A DNA stretch of 64,000 nucleotides from PALSA-505 sp036501145. Lineage in GTDB: Bacteria > Actinomycetota > Actinomycetes > Streptosporangiales > Streptosporangiaceae. Every line of letters begins with the position of its first letter. Position 1 is the first letter of the stretch. Below, one piece after another: positions 16,606 through 25,349 of this stretch. Location of the stretch: the NCBI GenBank assembly GCA_036501145.1, contig DASYAV010000179.1, positions 1-64,000 on the forward strand, in the 5' to 3' direction. The notes under the pieces were generated by a model. That model was not told where the DNA came from, made no database searches, and saw only the letters and a program-made list of their open reading frames with translations. A program made the translations under genes and the position numbers.

Positions 16606-17742
16606 TCAGCTCAGCGACCTGGCGGTCTTCTCCGCGTCGCGCAGCACGCGCAGGATGTTGCCGCTGGCCAGCAGTGCGCAGTCGGACTCCGTCCAGCCAC
16701 GGCTGAGCAGTTCGGCGATCAGCGCCGGGTACCCGGACACGTCAGCCAGGCCTTCGGGCTGCTGGTCGGTGCCGTCGTAGTCGCCGCCGAGCCCGACGTG
16801 CTCCACCCCGGCCACCGAGCGGATGTGCTCGACGTGCTCCGCGACCTGCGCGATGGTGGCGTTCGGCCGCGGGTTGCCGCTGGCCCGCTCGGCCGACACG
16901 CGCATCCGGGCGTTGTAGTCCTTGGGGTCCAGGCCGCGCTCGCGCATCTGAGCCGTGACCTCGACGTCCCACGCGCGGCACTCTGGGGAGACGAACGACG
17001 GCACGAACGTGACCATGCACACGCCGCCGCCTTCGGCCAGCCGGGCCAGCACGTCGTCGGGCACGTTGCGCGGGTGGTCGCAGACGGCGCGGGCGCTGGA
17101 GTGCGAGAAGATCACCGGTCCGCGCGCCGCGTCCAGCGCGGCCCGCATGGTGTCCGGCGCGGTGTGCGAGAGGTCGACGAGCATGCCGATGCGCTGCATC
17201 TCGGCCACCACCTCGCGGCCGAAGTCGGTCAGCCCGCCCACGGCGGGCTCGTCGGTGGCCGAGTCGGCCCACGGCACGTTGTCGTTGTGGGTCAGCGTCA
17301 TGTACCGCACGCCGAGCGTGTACAGCGTGCGCAGCACGCCCAGCGAGGAGGCGATCGAGTGCCCGCCCTCGGCGCCCATCAGCGAGGCCACCTTCCCGGC
17401 GGCCATCGCCCGCTCCACGTCGTCCGCGGTGCCCGCCTGCTCCAGCGCCCCGGGGAACCGGGCGATCAGCCGGCGGGTCAGGTCGATCTGCTCGAGCGTC
17501 GCCGCGACCGCACCGTCGCCCTGCAGCTTGGACGGCACGAACACCGACCAGAACTGCGCCCCCACGCCGCCGGCCCGCAGCCGTGGCAGGTCGGTATGCG
17601 TCTCGGCGATCCCGCCGGTGAGGTCCACCCCGTCCAGGTCGCTGCGGCCCAGTTCCCGCAGGGCCCAGGGCAGGTCGTTGTGGCCGTCGAGGATGGGGGA
17701 CTGGCTGAGCAGGCTGCGCGCGCGGTCAACGTCGGTAGTCAT
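16606..17742 (-). CDS. Membrane dipeptidase (renal dipeptidase family, peptidase M19)
   Basis: 378 aa, normal for the family. Zinc ligands and active-site motifs are present: DGHNDLPW (H-x-D, residues 19-26), MGAEGGHSI (bridging Glu), LVDLSHTAPDT (His), FSHSSAR (His) and GLGGDYDG (Asp). The enzyme hydrolyses dipeptides, including D-residue forms, in a binuclear zinc site. No signal peptide is seen. ATG 17742; the stop at 16606 is followed by the promoter side of the lysozyme-lectin gene. Confidence 0.93.
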   Translation of the reverse strand: MTTDVDRARSLLSQSPILDGHNDLPWALRELGRSDLDGVDLTGGIAETHTDLPRLRAGGVGAQFWSVFVPSKLQGDGAVAATLEQIDLTRRLIARFPGALEQAGTADDVERAMAAGKVASLMGAEGGHSIASSLGVLRTLYTLGVRYMTLTHNDNVPWADSATDEPAVGGLTDFGREVVAEMQRIGMLVDLSHTAPDTMRAALDAARGPVIFSHSSARAVCDHPRNVPDDVLARLAEGGGVCMVTFVPSFVSPECRAWDVEVTAQMRERGLDPKDYNARMRVSAERASGNPRPNATIAQVAEHVEHIRSVAGVEHVGLGGDYDGTDQQPEGLADVSGYPALIAELLSRGWTESDCALLASGNILRVLRDAEKTARSLS

Positions 17743-17783
17743 CCGGCCAGCATCTCAGCCCGCCGGCGATCGCCGCCAGCCGG

Positions 17784-18839
17784 TTACCCGCCGGCCCGGC
17801 CGCGCTGATCCACCGGGCCGGCCGGCGGGCGGTCCCCGGCCGGGACGCCGGCCTGATGCGCCGGGCCGTGCGCCTGTGCGCAGTGCCCGGCCCCGGGTGC
17901 GCGGCCCGCCCCGGGTGCGTCGCCAGCTTGGGCGGCAATGCCGGGCCGGATCGACAGCACCTGGTCGGGCGCGTGGTCGACCTGGAGGGTGGTATGCCGG
18001 ATCTGGTAGGTGCCGGCCAGCAGCTTCTCCAGGTCGGCCCGCACCGCGTGACAGTCCAGGCCCTGCCCGACCAGCACGTGCGCGGACGCGGCGGGCAGGC
18101 CCGAGGTGATCTGCCAGATGTGCAGGTCGTGCACCTCGACCACGCCAGTCCGGGCCGCCATCGCCTCGCCGACCTTGTCCGGTGACAGGTCGTCAGGGGC
18201 CGCCTCGAGGAAGATCCGGCCGGACTCGCGCACCAGGCCCGCGCCGGCCCGGGCCATCAGCGCCACCACCACCAGCGAGGCGATCGCGTCCGCCCGGCTG
18301 AACCCGGTGATGATCACGACGGCGCCCGCGGCCGCGGTGGCCAGGAACGCGTACGCGTCGGTGACGATGTGCCGGAAGGCGCCCTCCACGTTCAGGCTGC
18401 GCCGGTCGGCACGGGCGGTCAGCCACGCGGCCAGCGCGTTCACCGCGATGCCCGCCAGCGCCGTGCCGAGCACCGCCCCGCCTGCCACCCGGCCCGGGCT
18501 GATCAGCCGGTGCACCGCCTCGTAGGCCAGCCAGGCCGTCAGCACCAGCAGTGTGATCCCGTTGGCCTGCGCGGACAGGATCTCGGTGCGGCGCAGGCCG
18601 TAGGTGTACCCGCCGGCCGGCGGCCGGGCGGACAGCCGCATCACGGCCAGCGCGAGCCCGATGGCCGCGGCGTCGGTGAGCATGTGCGCCGCGTCGGACA
18701 GCAGCGCCAGCGAATGCGCGAGCAGCCCGACCACCACCTCGGCGGTCATGAACGCCAGGATCAGCGCGAGCGCCCCGGCCAGCATCCGGGCGCCGCCGCC
18801 CTCCGCTGCCTCCGCGCCGGGCCGGCTACCCATGATCAT
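17784..18839 (-). CDS. Cation diffusion facilitator (CDF) metal exporter, CzcD/ZitB-like
   Basis: 351 aa from ATG 18839 (ATG 18833 and GTG 18845 are alternatives). Six membrane helices; helix II carries LLSDAAHMLTDA and helix V carries A-D-A, the HxxxD/DxxxD zinc-site pattern of CDF proteins. The cytoplasmic C-terminal domain contains VHDLHIWQI and ends in a His-containing tail. It should export Zn(II), Co(II) or similar ions in exchange for protons. The neighbouring ArsR-type sensor and a palindromic operator at its start strongly suggest metal-induced expression. Confidence 0.92.
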   Translation of the reverse strand: MIMGSRPGAEAAEGGGARMLAGALALILAFMTAEVVVGLLAHSLALLSDAAHMLTDAAAIGLALAVMRLSARPPAGGYTYGLRRTEILSAQANGITLLVLTAWLAYEAVHRLISPGRVAGGAVLGTALAGIAVNALAAWLTARADRRSLNVEGAFRHIVTDAYAFLATAAAGAVVIITGFSRADAIASLVVVALMARAGAGLVRESGRIFLEAAPDDLSPDKVGEAMAARTGVVEVHDLHIWQITSGLPAASAHVLVGQGLDCHAVRADLEKLLAGTYQIRHTTLQVDHAPDQVLSIRPGIAAQAGDAPGAGRAPGAGHCAQAHGPAHQAGVPAGDRPPAGPVDQRGRAGG

Positions 18840-18841
18840 TC

Positions 18842-18861
18842 CCACTTTGCACGCAAAGTGG
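18842..18861. promoter_or_regulatory. Perfect dyad CCACTTTGC-AC-GCAAAGTGG, candidate ArsR/SmtB operator
   Basis: Perfect 9-bp arms with a 2-bp spacer lie directly on the translation start region of the CDF gene. A second copy of one arm (TGCAAAGTGG) occurs about 45 bp upstream near 18905-18914. The next gene upstream is an ArsR metal sensor, so the likely role is metal-relieved repression of the exporter. Confidence 0.65.
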
Positions 18862-18929
18862 TTGGAAATCTGCCCGCTTCGTCCCTTTTGTCCAGCCAGT
18901 CCGAGTGCAAAGTGGCGATGCGTCCCGGA

Positions 18930-19415
18930 TCACGGTTCCTCCGGGCGGTGTTCGGTGGGTGCGGGGCGGTGTTCGTGGGGTACGGGGCGGTGTTCGGTGG
19001 GTGATGTGGGGTGCTCGGGGTGCGCGGCGGCGGGCGCGTGCCCGATGTGCGTGAGCGCGATGTCCAGCAGCATCCGGACGTGCGCGTCGGCCAGCCGGTA
19101 GTACGCCATCCGGCCGGCCCGGCGGACCTGCACCACCCGGTGCGCGCGCAGCAGCCGCAGGTGGTGCGAGGCCGCGGACTCGCTCGCGCCGGCCGCCGCG
19201 GCCAGGTCGCACACGCACATCTCACCCTCGAGCAGCGCGACCAGCACGCGTAGCCGTCCCGGGTCGGCGAGCAGCCCGAACACGTCCGCCAGCTCCGTCA
19301 CCTGAGCCCCGGCGGGCATGGAGGCCAGCACGGTGGCCACCCGGTCGCGGTCCACGATCCGGACCGCGCACCCGTCCAGACCGTCCGCCGGCTGAACATC
19401 TGAATGGCTGCTCAT
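18930..19415 (-). CDS. ArsR/SmtB family metal-sensing repressor with His-rich tail
   Basis: 161 aa. Winged helix: ELADVFGLLADPGRLRVLVALL, then EMCVCDLAAAAGASESAASHHLRLL (recognition helix) and the wing RRAGRMAYYRL. The C-terminal helix DAHVRMLLDIALTHIGH carries the alpha-5 metal site pattern of CzrA/NmtR-type sensors; CVC near alpha-3 offers further ligands. The tail (residues ~128-161) repeats a P/T-E-H-R-P unit three times (TEHRPVPHEHRPAPTEHRP), adding six or more His residues. Zn, Ni or Co are candidate ligands. It probably represses the downstream CDF gene. Its ATG lies 11 nt after the GH63-like gene stop. Confidence 0.9.
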   Translation of the reverse strand: MSSHSDVQPADGLDGCAVRIVDRDRVATVLASMPAGAQVTELADVFGLLADPGRLRVLVALLEGEMCVCDLAAAAGASESAASHHLRLLRAHRVVQVRRAGRMAYYRLADAHVRMLLDIALTHIGHAPAAAHPEHPTSPTEHRPVPHEHRPAPTEHRPEEP

Positions 19416-19426
19416 ATATCAGTACG

Positions 19427-20827
19427 TTACCCTGTGCCGGAGCCTCCGGCATATCCCTGCGGGCCGGACAGCAGGTCGATGGACAGGGCCGCCGTCCAGG
19501 AGAAGTCCCCGACGCCGGCGGGATCACCGGTGAGCGGGTTGTAGTACTCATAGAACCCGCTCCTGCTCACCAGTTGCAGCGTTCTGGCCCGCAGCGTCTC
19601 GGCCTCGGCGGTAAAGCCGTAGCGGCGCAGCCCGTCGATGATGAGCCAGTTAGTGTTCACCCACGCTGGGCCCTGCCAGTAGCGGACCGGCTTGAACCAG
19701 GCCGAGGTCAGCGGCACCGTGGGCACCGGGTACGGTGCGGCGAAAAGCGCCGGATCCGCCAGCATCCGGGTGAGGTGCTTGGCGCGCGTCGCGTCGATGC
19801 AGCCCGCGTACAACGGCATCAGCGCCGCGATCGACTGCTCTTCGATCAGCTCGCCGGTTCTGGTGTCAACCGGGTAGTAGGACTCCCCGGCCTGATCCCA
19901 GAGCCTCTCCATGGCCGCCGCATTCTCCTGCATGGCCGATTCAAGGCTGGCCGGCAGCGTCGCGCCGATATCGCGGCTGATCTGTTTCAGCAGCGTGTTG
20001 GCGCGCACCAGGATGCTGTTGAAAGTGAGGTCCGCGATGGCGAACGGCGGGTGTCTGAGCACCGCCGCCGAGTCGTACCTGTCCTTCCGGATCCGCCGGA
20101 GCGCGTCGTAGAGGTAGAGCGCCTCCACGGTTGAGCTGCGCTGGTCGGCCGGGACGTACCTGGCGTCCCAGCGCAGGTGATCGGCAAGCCTGTCCGCTCG
20201 GGTGCGGGTCATGAGGTCCAGCCACCACGGCATGTGCTCGCTGCGCGACGCGAGCCAGGGCGGGGTGTTGTCGAGGCCGGTTTCCCATGGATGTATCTGC
20301 CGGACCAGGCCGTGCCAGCCGCGTTCCCGGTAGAGCCATTCGTGGTAGGCGACGACCGGCTCGTAGACGCTCTGGTACCAGGCCAGCTTCTTGCCGCGGG
20401 GCAGGACCTCGCCGACGCGGGCAACCGCTTCGGCGATCATCGGCGGCTGGGTGATCCCGCCGGTGGCCAGCCCGCGCGGCGCCGAGCCGCTCACCCAGCT
20501 GCGCCAGATCCTGCGGTTCCACCAGTACTTCCAGCCCGGCTCGAAGACGATGTGCGGGATCATCCCGGTCCGCCACTGGGCAGCCAGCAGGCGGCGCAGG
20601 CTGGTCATCGCGCCCGGCACGTCGTAGTGCCGCTGGCCGATCGCGATGAAGCAGGTGTCCCACAGGTGCTGGTGGGTGTACAGCCCACGGGCGGGTGCCG
20701 TGTATCCCGGGCGGGCATTGCCCGCAAGAACGTTCATCGCCGCCCGGCGCAGGTCGTCCATCCGGCTAGTCTGGCCTGCCGGGCCGGCCAGCCGGGACAG
20801 GACCGCCGGATGCAGGCCGGGCGGCAT
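19427..20827 (-). CDS. GH63-like glycoside hydrolase (mannosylglycerate/glucosylglycerate hydrolase type)
   Basis: 466 aa (alpha/alpha)6-barrel glycosidase of the trehalase/GH63 superfamily. Motifs: GLYTHQHLWDTCF near the N-terminus, HPWETGLDNTP (acid region, E and D), YWQGPAWVNTNWLI, and YYNPLTGDPAG with DFSWTAALSIDLL at the C-terminus. These are the hallmarks of MgH/GgH-type hydrolases that degrade the compatible solutes mannosylglycerate or glucosylglycerate. Exact substrate is an inference. Start could be ATG 20827 or Met23 (20761). The start lies just after the remnant of an ABC permease gene. Confidence 0.82.
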   Translation of the reverse strand: MPPGLHPAVLSRLAGPAGQTSRMDDLRRAAMNVLAGNARPGYTAPARGLYTHQHLWDTCFIAIGQRHYDVPGAMTSLRRLLAAQWRTGMIPHIVFEPGWKYWWNRRIWRSWVSGSAPRGLATGGITQPPMIAEAVARVGEVLPRGKKLAWYQSVYEPVVAYHEWLYRERGWHGLVRQIHPWETGLDNTPPWLASRSEHMPWWLDLMTRTRADRLADHLRWDARYVPADQRSSTVEALYLYDALRRIRKDRYDSAAVLRHPPFAIADLTFNSILVRANTLLKQISRDIGATLPASLESAMQENAAAMERLWDQAGESYYPVDTRTGELIEEQSIAALMPLYAGCIDATRAKHLTRMLADPALFAAPYPVPTVPLTSAWFKPVRYWQGPAWVNTNWLIIDGLRRYGFTAEAETLRARTLQLVSRSGFYEYYNPLTGDPAGVGDFSWTAALSIDLLSGPQGYAGGSGTG

Positions 20828-20832
20828 GCGGG

Positions 20833-20940
20833 TCAGGTCGCCCGGCGGCGGACCAGCCAGACGGTAACCGCGATGAACAGCGCCGAGAGCACGAGCAGCC
20901 AGCCGCTCTCGATCCGCTGGAACGGCCAGTAGCGCGGCTT
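20833..20940 (-). pseudogene. Remnant: C-terminal 35 residues of an ABC-2 type permease
   Basis: Read on the minus strand, this encodes RYWPFQRIESGWLLVLSAL, F-I-A-V-T-V-W-L-V-R-R-R-A-T and a stop. It is nearly identical at DNA level (about eight differences in 100 bp) to the 3' end of the intact permease gene at 22855-22957, in the same orientation. The rest of the copy is missing. It is a direct repeat flanking the S41 protease gene. Confidence 0.8.
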
Positions 20941-21035
20941 ATCTCTGGCCTTGGCCGCCCGGCGGGCGTGTCAGTCGCTGCTGGCGCTGCGTGGCTCGGC
21001 GGGCGTGCCTGGGCCGAGTGCCGTGGATGCCGGGG

Positions 21036-22478
21036 TCAGCCCTTGAGCAGGGCGAGTGCCTTGGCGATGTCGGGGTCGTGGCCGGTGGCCATGTCCTGCG
21101 CGGTGCGGGGGATGTAATAGTCGGGGGCGACTCCGATCCCGTCGATGAGCTCGTGGTCAGCGCTGAGGTCGTGCGTCGTCGGGAGGCCGAGCGTGCTGCC
21201 GTCGTCGAGCGCCCACGCTAGTCCGGGGCCGGCGACGATGCCGGCGGTCCGGGTGCCGATCAAGGTGCCCAGGTGCAGGTCCTTGACCGCCCCGCTGAAC
21301 GCCTCGCAGGCCGAAAGGCAGTTCCGGTCGGTGAGCACCGCCAGGGGCAGGTGCAGCAGCGGCGTGCTGGCGTCGGGGTACTCGGCGGTGCACGTGCCGG
21401 TGACCGTGCAGTCATAGGCGTAGGCGGTGCCGTGCTCGAACGCGCCGAGCAGGATGGGGTTCTCGGCGGGCGAGCCACCGCCATTGCCGCGCAGGTCCAA
21501 GATGAGGCCGCGCAGCGTGGCCATCTTCTCCAGGCCCTTGACCGTAGCCAGGACCTGGCTGGCCGTACCGGGGTTGAACGCGGAGAGCTGGACGTAGGCG
21601 ATGTCGCCATCCAGCAGCTTGGAGGTCACCGGGGCGGGGGCCCGATAGAGGGCCGGGGTGATCGTGGCGGTGCGGGTGGCGCCGGTGACGGGCCAGCGGA
21701 TGGTGACCCGCACCGCCTGCTGCTCCGGGTACTGCTGGTTAAGCAGGTAGAACACGCCGGGAGAGAGCATCTCGTCGGTGAACGGCGGGGCGCCGTTGAC
21801 CGCTGTGATGATGTCACCGGTTCGTGCCCCGGCGCGGGCGGCCGGGGACCCGGGGTCCACGGACGTGACGACTGCCGGCGGCAGCGTCTCACCGGGGGCG
21901 TTCTTGGCCACCCCGGCGACCGGCGAGGTGCTGATGCCCAGCCCGTAGATGTCGCTGGGGGTGGCCCCCGGTGGTTGCGGTGAGGGGTACCGCCAGCGGG
22001 CGTGGTTGTCGTCCAGGGCGTCGGCCATGCCGGTCATCGCGGCGGCGGCCACCTGCTGGACATCCCGCGTGGGGACCTTGGCGATCACCCGGGAGTAGAC
22101 AGCGGCGAACGCGGCCCAGTCACTGTCGCGGCTGCCGGTCAGCGCGGGCATCGTGGCGTCCGGCTGGTCGGCGCCCAGCCGGTCCAGTTCCTGGGTGAGC
22201 CCGGCGAATGCCCCGGCCAGCAGCAGCCGGTCATCAAGCACCGGCCCGCCGTAGTAGTGCGCGAAGATGCAGTAGTAGGCCTGCCCGATCGTGGTGACCG
22301 TGGTCGGCCTCGCCGGCGACGGCTGCTGGGCCGGGGAGCAGGCCGGCGGCGTGCTGGTCGCCTGCGCCCCGGCCGGCACGTCGGCGGCGCCGACGGTGGC
22401 GGCGGGCACCGCCGCGGCTGCCAGGCAGCACAGCCCCGCCCTGGCGGGCCACCGCAGGAACCTCAGGGAAGTGATCAT
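21036..22478 (-). CDS. Secreted S41 family (C-terminal processing) serine peptidase
   Basis: 480 aa from ATG 22478, supported by AAGGAGAACTCG directly upstream. A signal peptide covers residues 1-38 (ending VPAGAQA). The helical N-terminal domain is followed by a PDZ domain (VTSVDPGSPAARAGARTGD, about residues 200-260) and the S41 core with GLILDLRGNGGG, LTDRNCLSACEAF (nucleophile Ser in CLSAC) and the typical GTLIGTRTAG. It should degrade proteins at the cell surface. The gene is bracketed by two pieces of ABC-permease C-termini (20833 and 22515), unlike its intact neighbours. Confidence 0.9.
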   Translation of the reverse strand: MITSLRFLRWPARAGLCCLAAAAVPAATVGAADVPAGAQATSTPPACSPAQQPSPARPTTVTTIGQAYYCIFAHYYGGPVLDDRLLLAGAFAGLTQELDRLGADQPDATMPALTGSRDSDWAAFAAVYSRVIAKVPTRDVQQVAAAAMTGMADALDDNHARWRYPSPQPPGATPSDIYGLGISTSPVAGVAKNAPGETLPPAVVTSVDPGSPAARAGARTGDIITAVNGAPPFTDEMLSPGVFYLLNQQYPEQQAVRVTIRWPVTGATRTATITPALYRAPAPVTSKLLDGDIAYVQLSAFNPGTASQVLATVKGLEKMATLRGLILDLRGNGGGSPAENPILLGAFEHGTAYAYDCTVTGTCTAEYPDASTPLLHLPLAVLTDRNCLSACEAFSGAVKDLHLGTLIGTRTAGIVAGPGLAWALDDGSTLGLPTTHDLSADHELIDGIGVAPDYYIPRTAQDMATGHDPDIAKALALLKG

Positions 22479-22514
22479 CGAGTTCTCCTTCTGTTGACCA
22501 TTGGCCAGATGCGG

Positions 22515-22636
22515 CGGCGGTTGAGCCGCCGCAAACAGTGCCCGGCCAGGGACAGGGCGAGGGCTAGGTACATCCCGGTCTTGGGCCGCTGGAGCAGCCA
22601 GTAGTGACGTGCGGGCTGGTAGCTCCAGCGACCCGG
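22515..22636 (-). pseudogene. Diverged remnant of an ABC-2 permease C-terminus
   Basis: The minus strand reads W-S-Y-Q-P-A-R-H-Y-W-L-L-Q, then TGMYLALALSLAGHCLRRLN and further Arg-rich sequence. This matches the C-terminal pattern SYQPxSRFWPFQxIExG-hydrophobic-RRR of the permease at 22855, but is diverged. No intact gene precedes it. The rest of the 376-bp gap 22479-22854 holds the S41 ribosome binding site and otherwise nothing I recognise. Confidence 0.5.
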
Positions 22637-22854
22637 AGTCCCATGGCCGGCCACGCACTTTGTTCAGCCGGCCGAGCCTGGCATGGTGACGCTGTCGTGC
22701 AGACGCTCGGTGTAGAGCCGCACCCTCGTCCGAGTCCGCCGGACCGGTGCCACCAGGAAGTGGGTCATGAGAGTGGTGAGTGCGCACATCGGGTTCACCA
22801 CTTCGTGTTCGTCGTACGCACCGCGCTAGTGCGCCCTCCGGACTGGTACGCGGT

Positions 22855-23871
22855 TCAGGCCGCCCGGCGGCGGACCAGCCAGACGGTGACCGCGATGAGC
22901 AGCGCCGAGAGCACGAGCAGCCAGCCGCCCTCGATCCACTGGAACGGCCAGAACCGGCTGCCGGGCTGGTAGCTGGACCATTGCGCATACCCGTGCTGGG
23001 CGAGGCACTGCGCGGGCGGGGCCCCGACGGACCCGCGGATCCTGCCCCCATTGCAGAGGCGCTGCATGGCGCGGACTATCCCGGCGCCCCGGGAGCCGAA
23101 CGCGAACTTGCCGCCCTTGATGTACCACTGGTTGATGGCCCACGCGGAGCCGGGCAGGTTCGGTTTGCTGGTGAGCAGCGGTGTCATGTAGTGCTGGCGC
23201 AGGTACACCGCGGTCGCGAAGGCGAGCCCGGCGTAGACCGCCAGGGTGGCGGCGATCGCGGGGACGACCCGGCGGATGAGCATCCCGGCCAGGGCGCCGA
23301 TCGTGAAGGCGGCCAGCGTCCAGGCCGCGAACGCGACCTCGCCCAGGTCGAACACGCGAGTGGAGAGCGGGATCGCATAGCCCGCGGCGAAGAACGGCTG
23401 GTTGTACCAGGAAACCAGAGCGCTGAACGCCTCGGCCGCGGCTGCTACCACGACCGCCAGCGGCACCAGCTTGCCGAGTGTCCAGCGCCACCGGCCGATG
23501 GCCTGGGTCCAGGCGAACCGGTAGGTGCCGGTCTCCAGCTCCCTGGCCAGCACTGGCGCACCGGCGAACGCCCCGATCAGGGCCGGCACCGCCTGCAGAA
23601 AGATGCTGACGAGAATCCCCGTGGGGCCGTATCTGCCGGTGAAGTTCAAGCTGCAGGCGGCTGAGCCCGCCTGGTCACAGCCGACCGCGTAGGCGTGGTG
23701 TATCTGCAGGCCGTCGAGCCACAGGTACATCGCGATCGCACCGAGCAGCGCCGCCACGCCGATGAGCGCGGCCCGGTGCTGCCGCCAGGTGACCCAGGCC
23801 ATCCGCCGCCACGGCAGCGGCCGCAGGCGCGCGTGCTCATCCGGGCGGGCGGCTACGGTCAGCGCAGTCAT
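22855..23871 (-). CDS. ABC-2 type transporter permease
   Basis: 338 aa with six predicted membrane helices; the first (ALIGVAALLGAIAMYLWLDG) and last (GWLLVLSALLIAVTVWLVRRR) are clear, with an extracellular loop between helices 1 and 2 carrying two cysteines. It is the membrane half of the GntR-ATPase-permease operon; its ATG overlaps the ATPase stop (ATGA at 23868). Such YtrA-controlled exporters often respond to cell-envelope stress or antibiotics in actinobacteria. Substrate unknown. Its 3' end is duplicated at 20833. Confidence 0.85.
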   Translation of the reverse strand: MTALTVAARPDEHARLRPLPWRRMAWVTWRQHRAALIGVAALLGAIAMYLWLDGLQIHHAYAVGCDQAGSAACSLNFTGRYGPTGILVSIFLQAVPALIGAFAGAPVLARELETGTYRFAWTQAIGRWRWTLGKLVPLAVVVAAAAEAFSALVSWYNQPFFAAGYAIPLSTRVFDLGEVAFAAWTLAAFTIGALAGMLIRRVVPAIAATLAVYAGLAFATAVYLRQHYMTPLLTSKPNLPGSAWAINQWYIKGGKFAFGSRGAGIVRAMQRLCNGGRIRGSVGAPPAQCLAQHGYAQWSSYQPGSRFWPFQWIEGGWLLVLSALLIAVTVWLVRRRAA

Positions 23872-24794
23872 TTCGTCACCTCCGACGGGTGTCCGGTCTC
23901 CAGCGGCAGTTCCCGGTTGCGGGCCGGGCCGGGCAGCGCCGCGGCCGCGGGTTCACGCAGGTAGGCCAGGGCGAGTTCCTCCAAGCCGACCCGGTGCGCC
24001 TCCCAGCCCGGCGGGACCGGGTCGTCCGCGGTCCCGCGGACCAGCAGGTGAGCCTGAGCCGTACCCCGGCGGGCATGCACCACCGGTTGCTGGTCGTATC
24101 TGCTGGCCTCGGCGGCCGGGCCGGTCAGCATGCGGTGACTGGCCAGCAGGTCTTCGACCTCGCCGGCCACCTGCACCCGGCCCTGCGACACGAGGATGAG
24201 GTAGTCGGCCACCCGCTCCAGCTCGGTCAGCACGTGCGAGGACAGCACCACCGACACGCCGTCGTCGACCGCCGCCTGCAGCACGCTCGCGATGAAGTCG
24301 TACCGCGCAACCGGGTCGAGCGTCGCCACCGGTTCGTCCAGTACCAGCAGCCGCGGCCGGCGGGCCAGCGCCAGGGTCAGCGCGAGCTGCACCTGCTGGC
24401 CGCCGGACAGCTTCCCGGCCTTCCGCTTCAGCGGGATGCCGAGCTCACCCAGCCGGGCCTCCGCGTAGGACTGGTCGAAGCTCCGGTTCAGGTTGCGGGT
24501 CAGGTGCAGCATGTCCGCGGCCGACAGGTTCTTGTACATCGGCGTGTCCTGGGCGACGAACGCGATGCCGTCCAGCGCGACCGGTGAACCGGCGGGCCGC
24601 CCGCCGAGCACGGTCACCGCACCCGCACTCGGCGCGGCCAGGCCGGCCACCAGGTTCAGCAGCGTGCTCTTGCCGGCGCCGTTCGGGCCGACCAGCGCGG
24701 CCACGTGCCCGGCCGGGATGGCCAGCGTGCACTCGCGCAGCGCCCAGGTGGCGCCGTACCGCTTGCCCAGCCGGCTGGTCTCGATGACGTTCAT
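23868..24794 (-). CDS. ABC transporter ATP-binding protein
   Basis: 308 aa. Walker A GPNGAGKST (residues 38-46), signature motif LSGGQQVQLALTLALARRPRLL, Walker B LLVLDEP, D-loop and the switch His in SSHVL are all present, so it should be an active ATPase. The C-terminal 80 residues are a YtrB/CcmA-like extension (with HARRGTAQAHLLV). It overlaps the GntR regulator stop and the permease start by 4 nt each, giving a coupled three-gene operon. Confidence 0.95.
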   Translation of the reverse strand: MNVIETSRLGKRYGATWALRECTLAIPAGHVAALVGPNGAGKSTLLNLVAGLAAPSAGAVTVLGGRPAGSPVALDGIAFVAQDTPMYKNLSAADMLHLTRNLNRSFDQSYAEARLGELGIPLKRKAGKLSGGQQVQLALTLALARRPRLLVLDEPVATLDPVARYDFIASVLQAAVDDGVSVVLSSHVLTELERVADYLILVSQGRVQVAGEVEDLLASHRMLTGPAAEASRYDQQPVVHARRGTAQAHLLVRGTADDPVPPGWEAHRVGLEELALAYLREPAAAALPGPARNRELPLETGHPSEVTK

Positions 24795-25294
24795 GCGACC
24801 CCCTCCGTTCCGTCGTTCGCCACGTCCCCGCGGTGGCGATGACTAGCGCGGCCCTTGTAGAAATCCCGCAGCCCGCTGGTGAACAGCGCGACCACGCCGT
24901 CCTCGTCCAGCCCGGCCGTGTCGGCGTCGGCCAGCCAGCCGAGCAGCGCCTTCCGCAGCCCGGTGATCTCCGGGAGCGCGACCTGGCTCAGTGTGGCCAC
25001 GATGAACGTGCCCTGGCCGGGCCGGCCGGCCGTCAGGCCCTTGGTCTCCAGCTCCTTGTACGCCTTCAGCACGGTGTTCGGGTTGATCAGCAGCTCGGCG
25101 ACCACGTCCCTGACCTTCGGCAGCCGGTCACCGGGCTTGAGGTAGCCCAGCCGCAGCGCGTGCTCGACCTGCTGGACGAGCTGCAGGTAGGTCGGCACGC
25201 CCGAGACCGGGTCCAGCCGGAACTCGATCGGCGACGCCGGCCGGCCCGGCGTGCTTCCCCCGTCCGCACCCCTGTCTTCTTTATCTATAACCAT
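24791..25294 (-). CDS. GntR family regulator, YtrA subfamily
   Basis: 167 aa. The GntR winged helix covers residues 28-100: VPTYLQLVQQVEHALRLGYL, PGDRLPKVRDVVAELLINPNTVLKAYKEL (recognition) and GQGTFIV. The short all-helical C-terminus without a FadR/UTRA domain is typical of YtrA regulators, which repress linked ABC exporters. ATG 25294 has no Shine-Dalgarno sequence; a dyad overlaps the start codon. Confidence 0.92.
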   Translation of the reverse strand: MVIDKEDRGADGGSTPGRPASPIEFRLDPVSGVPTYLQLVQQVEHALRLGYLKPGDRLPKVRDVVAELLINPNTVLKAYKELETKGLTAGRPGQGTFIVATLSQVALPEITGLRKALLGWLADADTAGLDEDGVVALFTSGLRDFYKGRASHRHRGDVANDGTEGVA

Positions 25295-25306
25295 AAGACA
25301 AAGATA
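25282..25306. promoter_or_regulatory. YtrA-type operator/leaderless promoter dyad
   Basis: TATCT (25282-25286) and AGATA (25302-25306) form a dyad around TATAACCATAAGACA, covering the GntR start codon at 25294. On the coding strand TATCTT lies about 8 nt before ATG, as a -10 for a leaderless mRNA would. Autoregulation of the operon is the likely role; this is inferred from position and symmetry. Confidence 0.45.
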
Positions 25307-25349
25307 CAGGCTGCGACGGCGCGGTCAAGCCACCCCGGTATGCGGTTAG

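Noticed and set aside
16603..17808. Long plus-strand frame opposite the membrane dipeptidase
   Set aside because: The dipeptidase has all metal ligands; the opposite frame is compositionally biased and motif-free.
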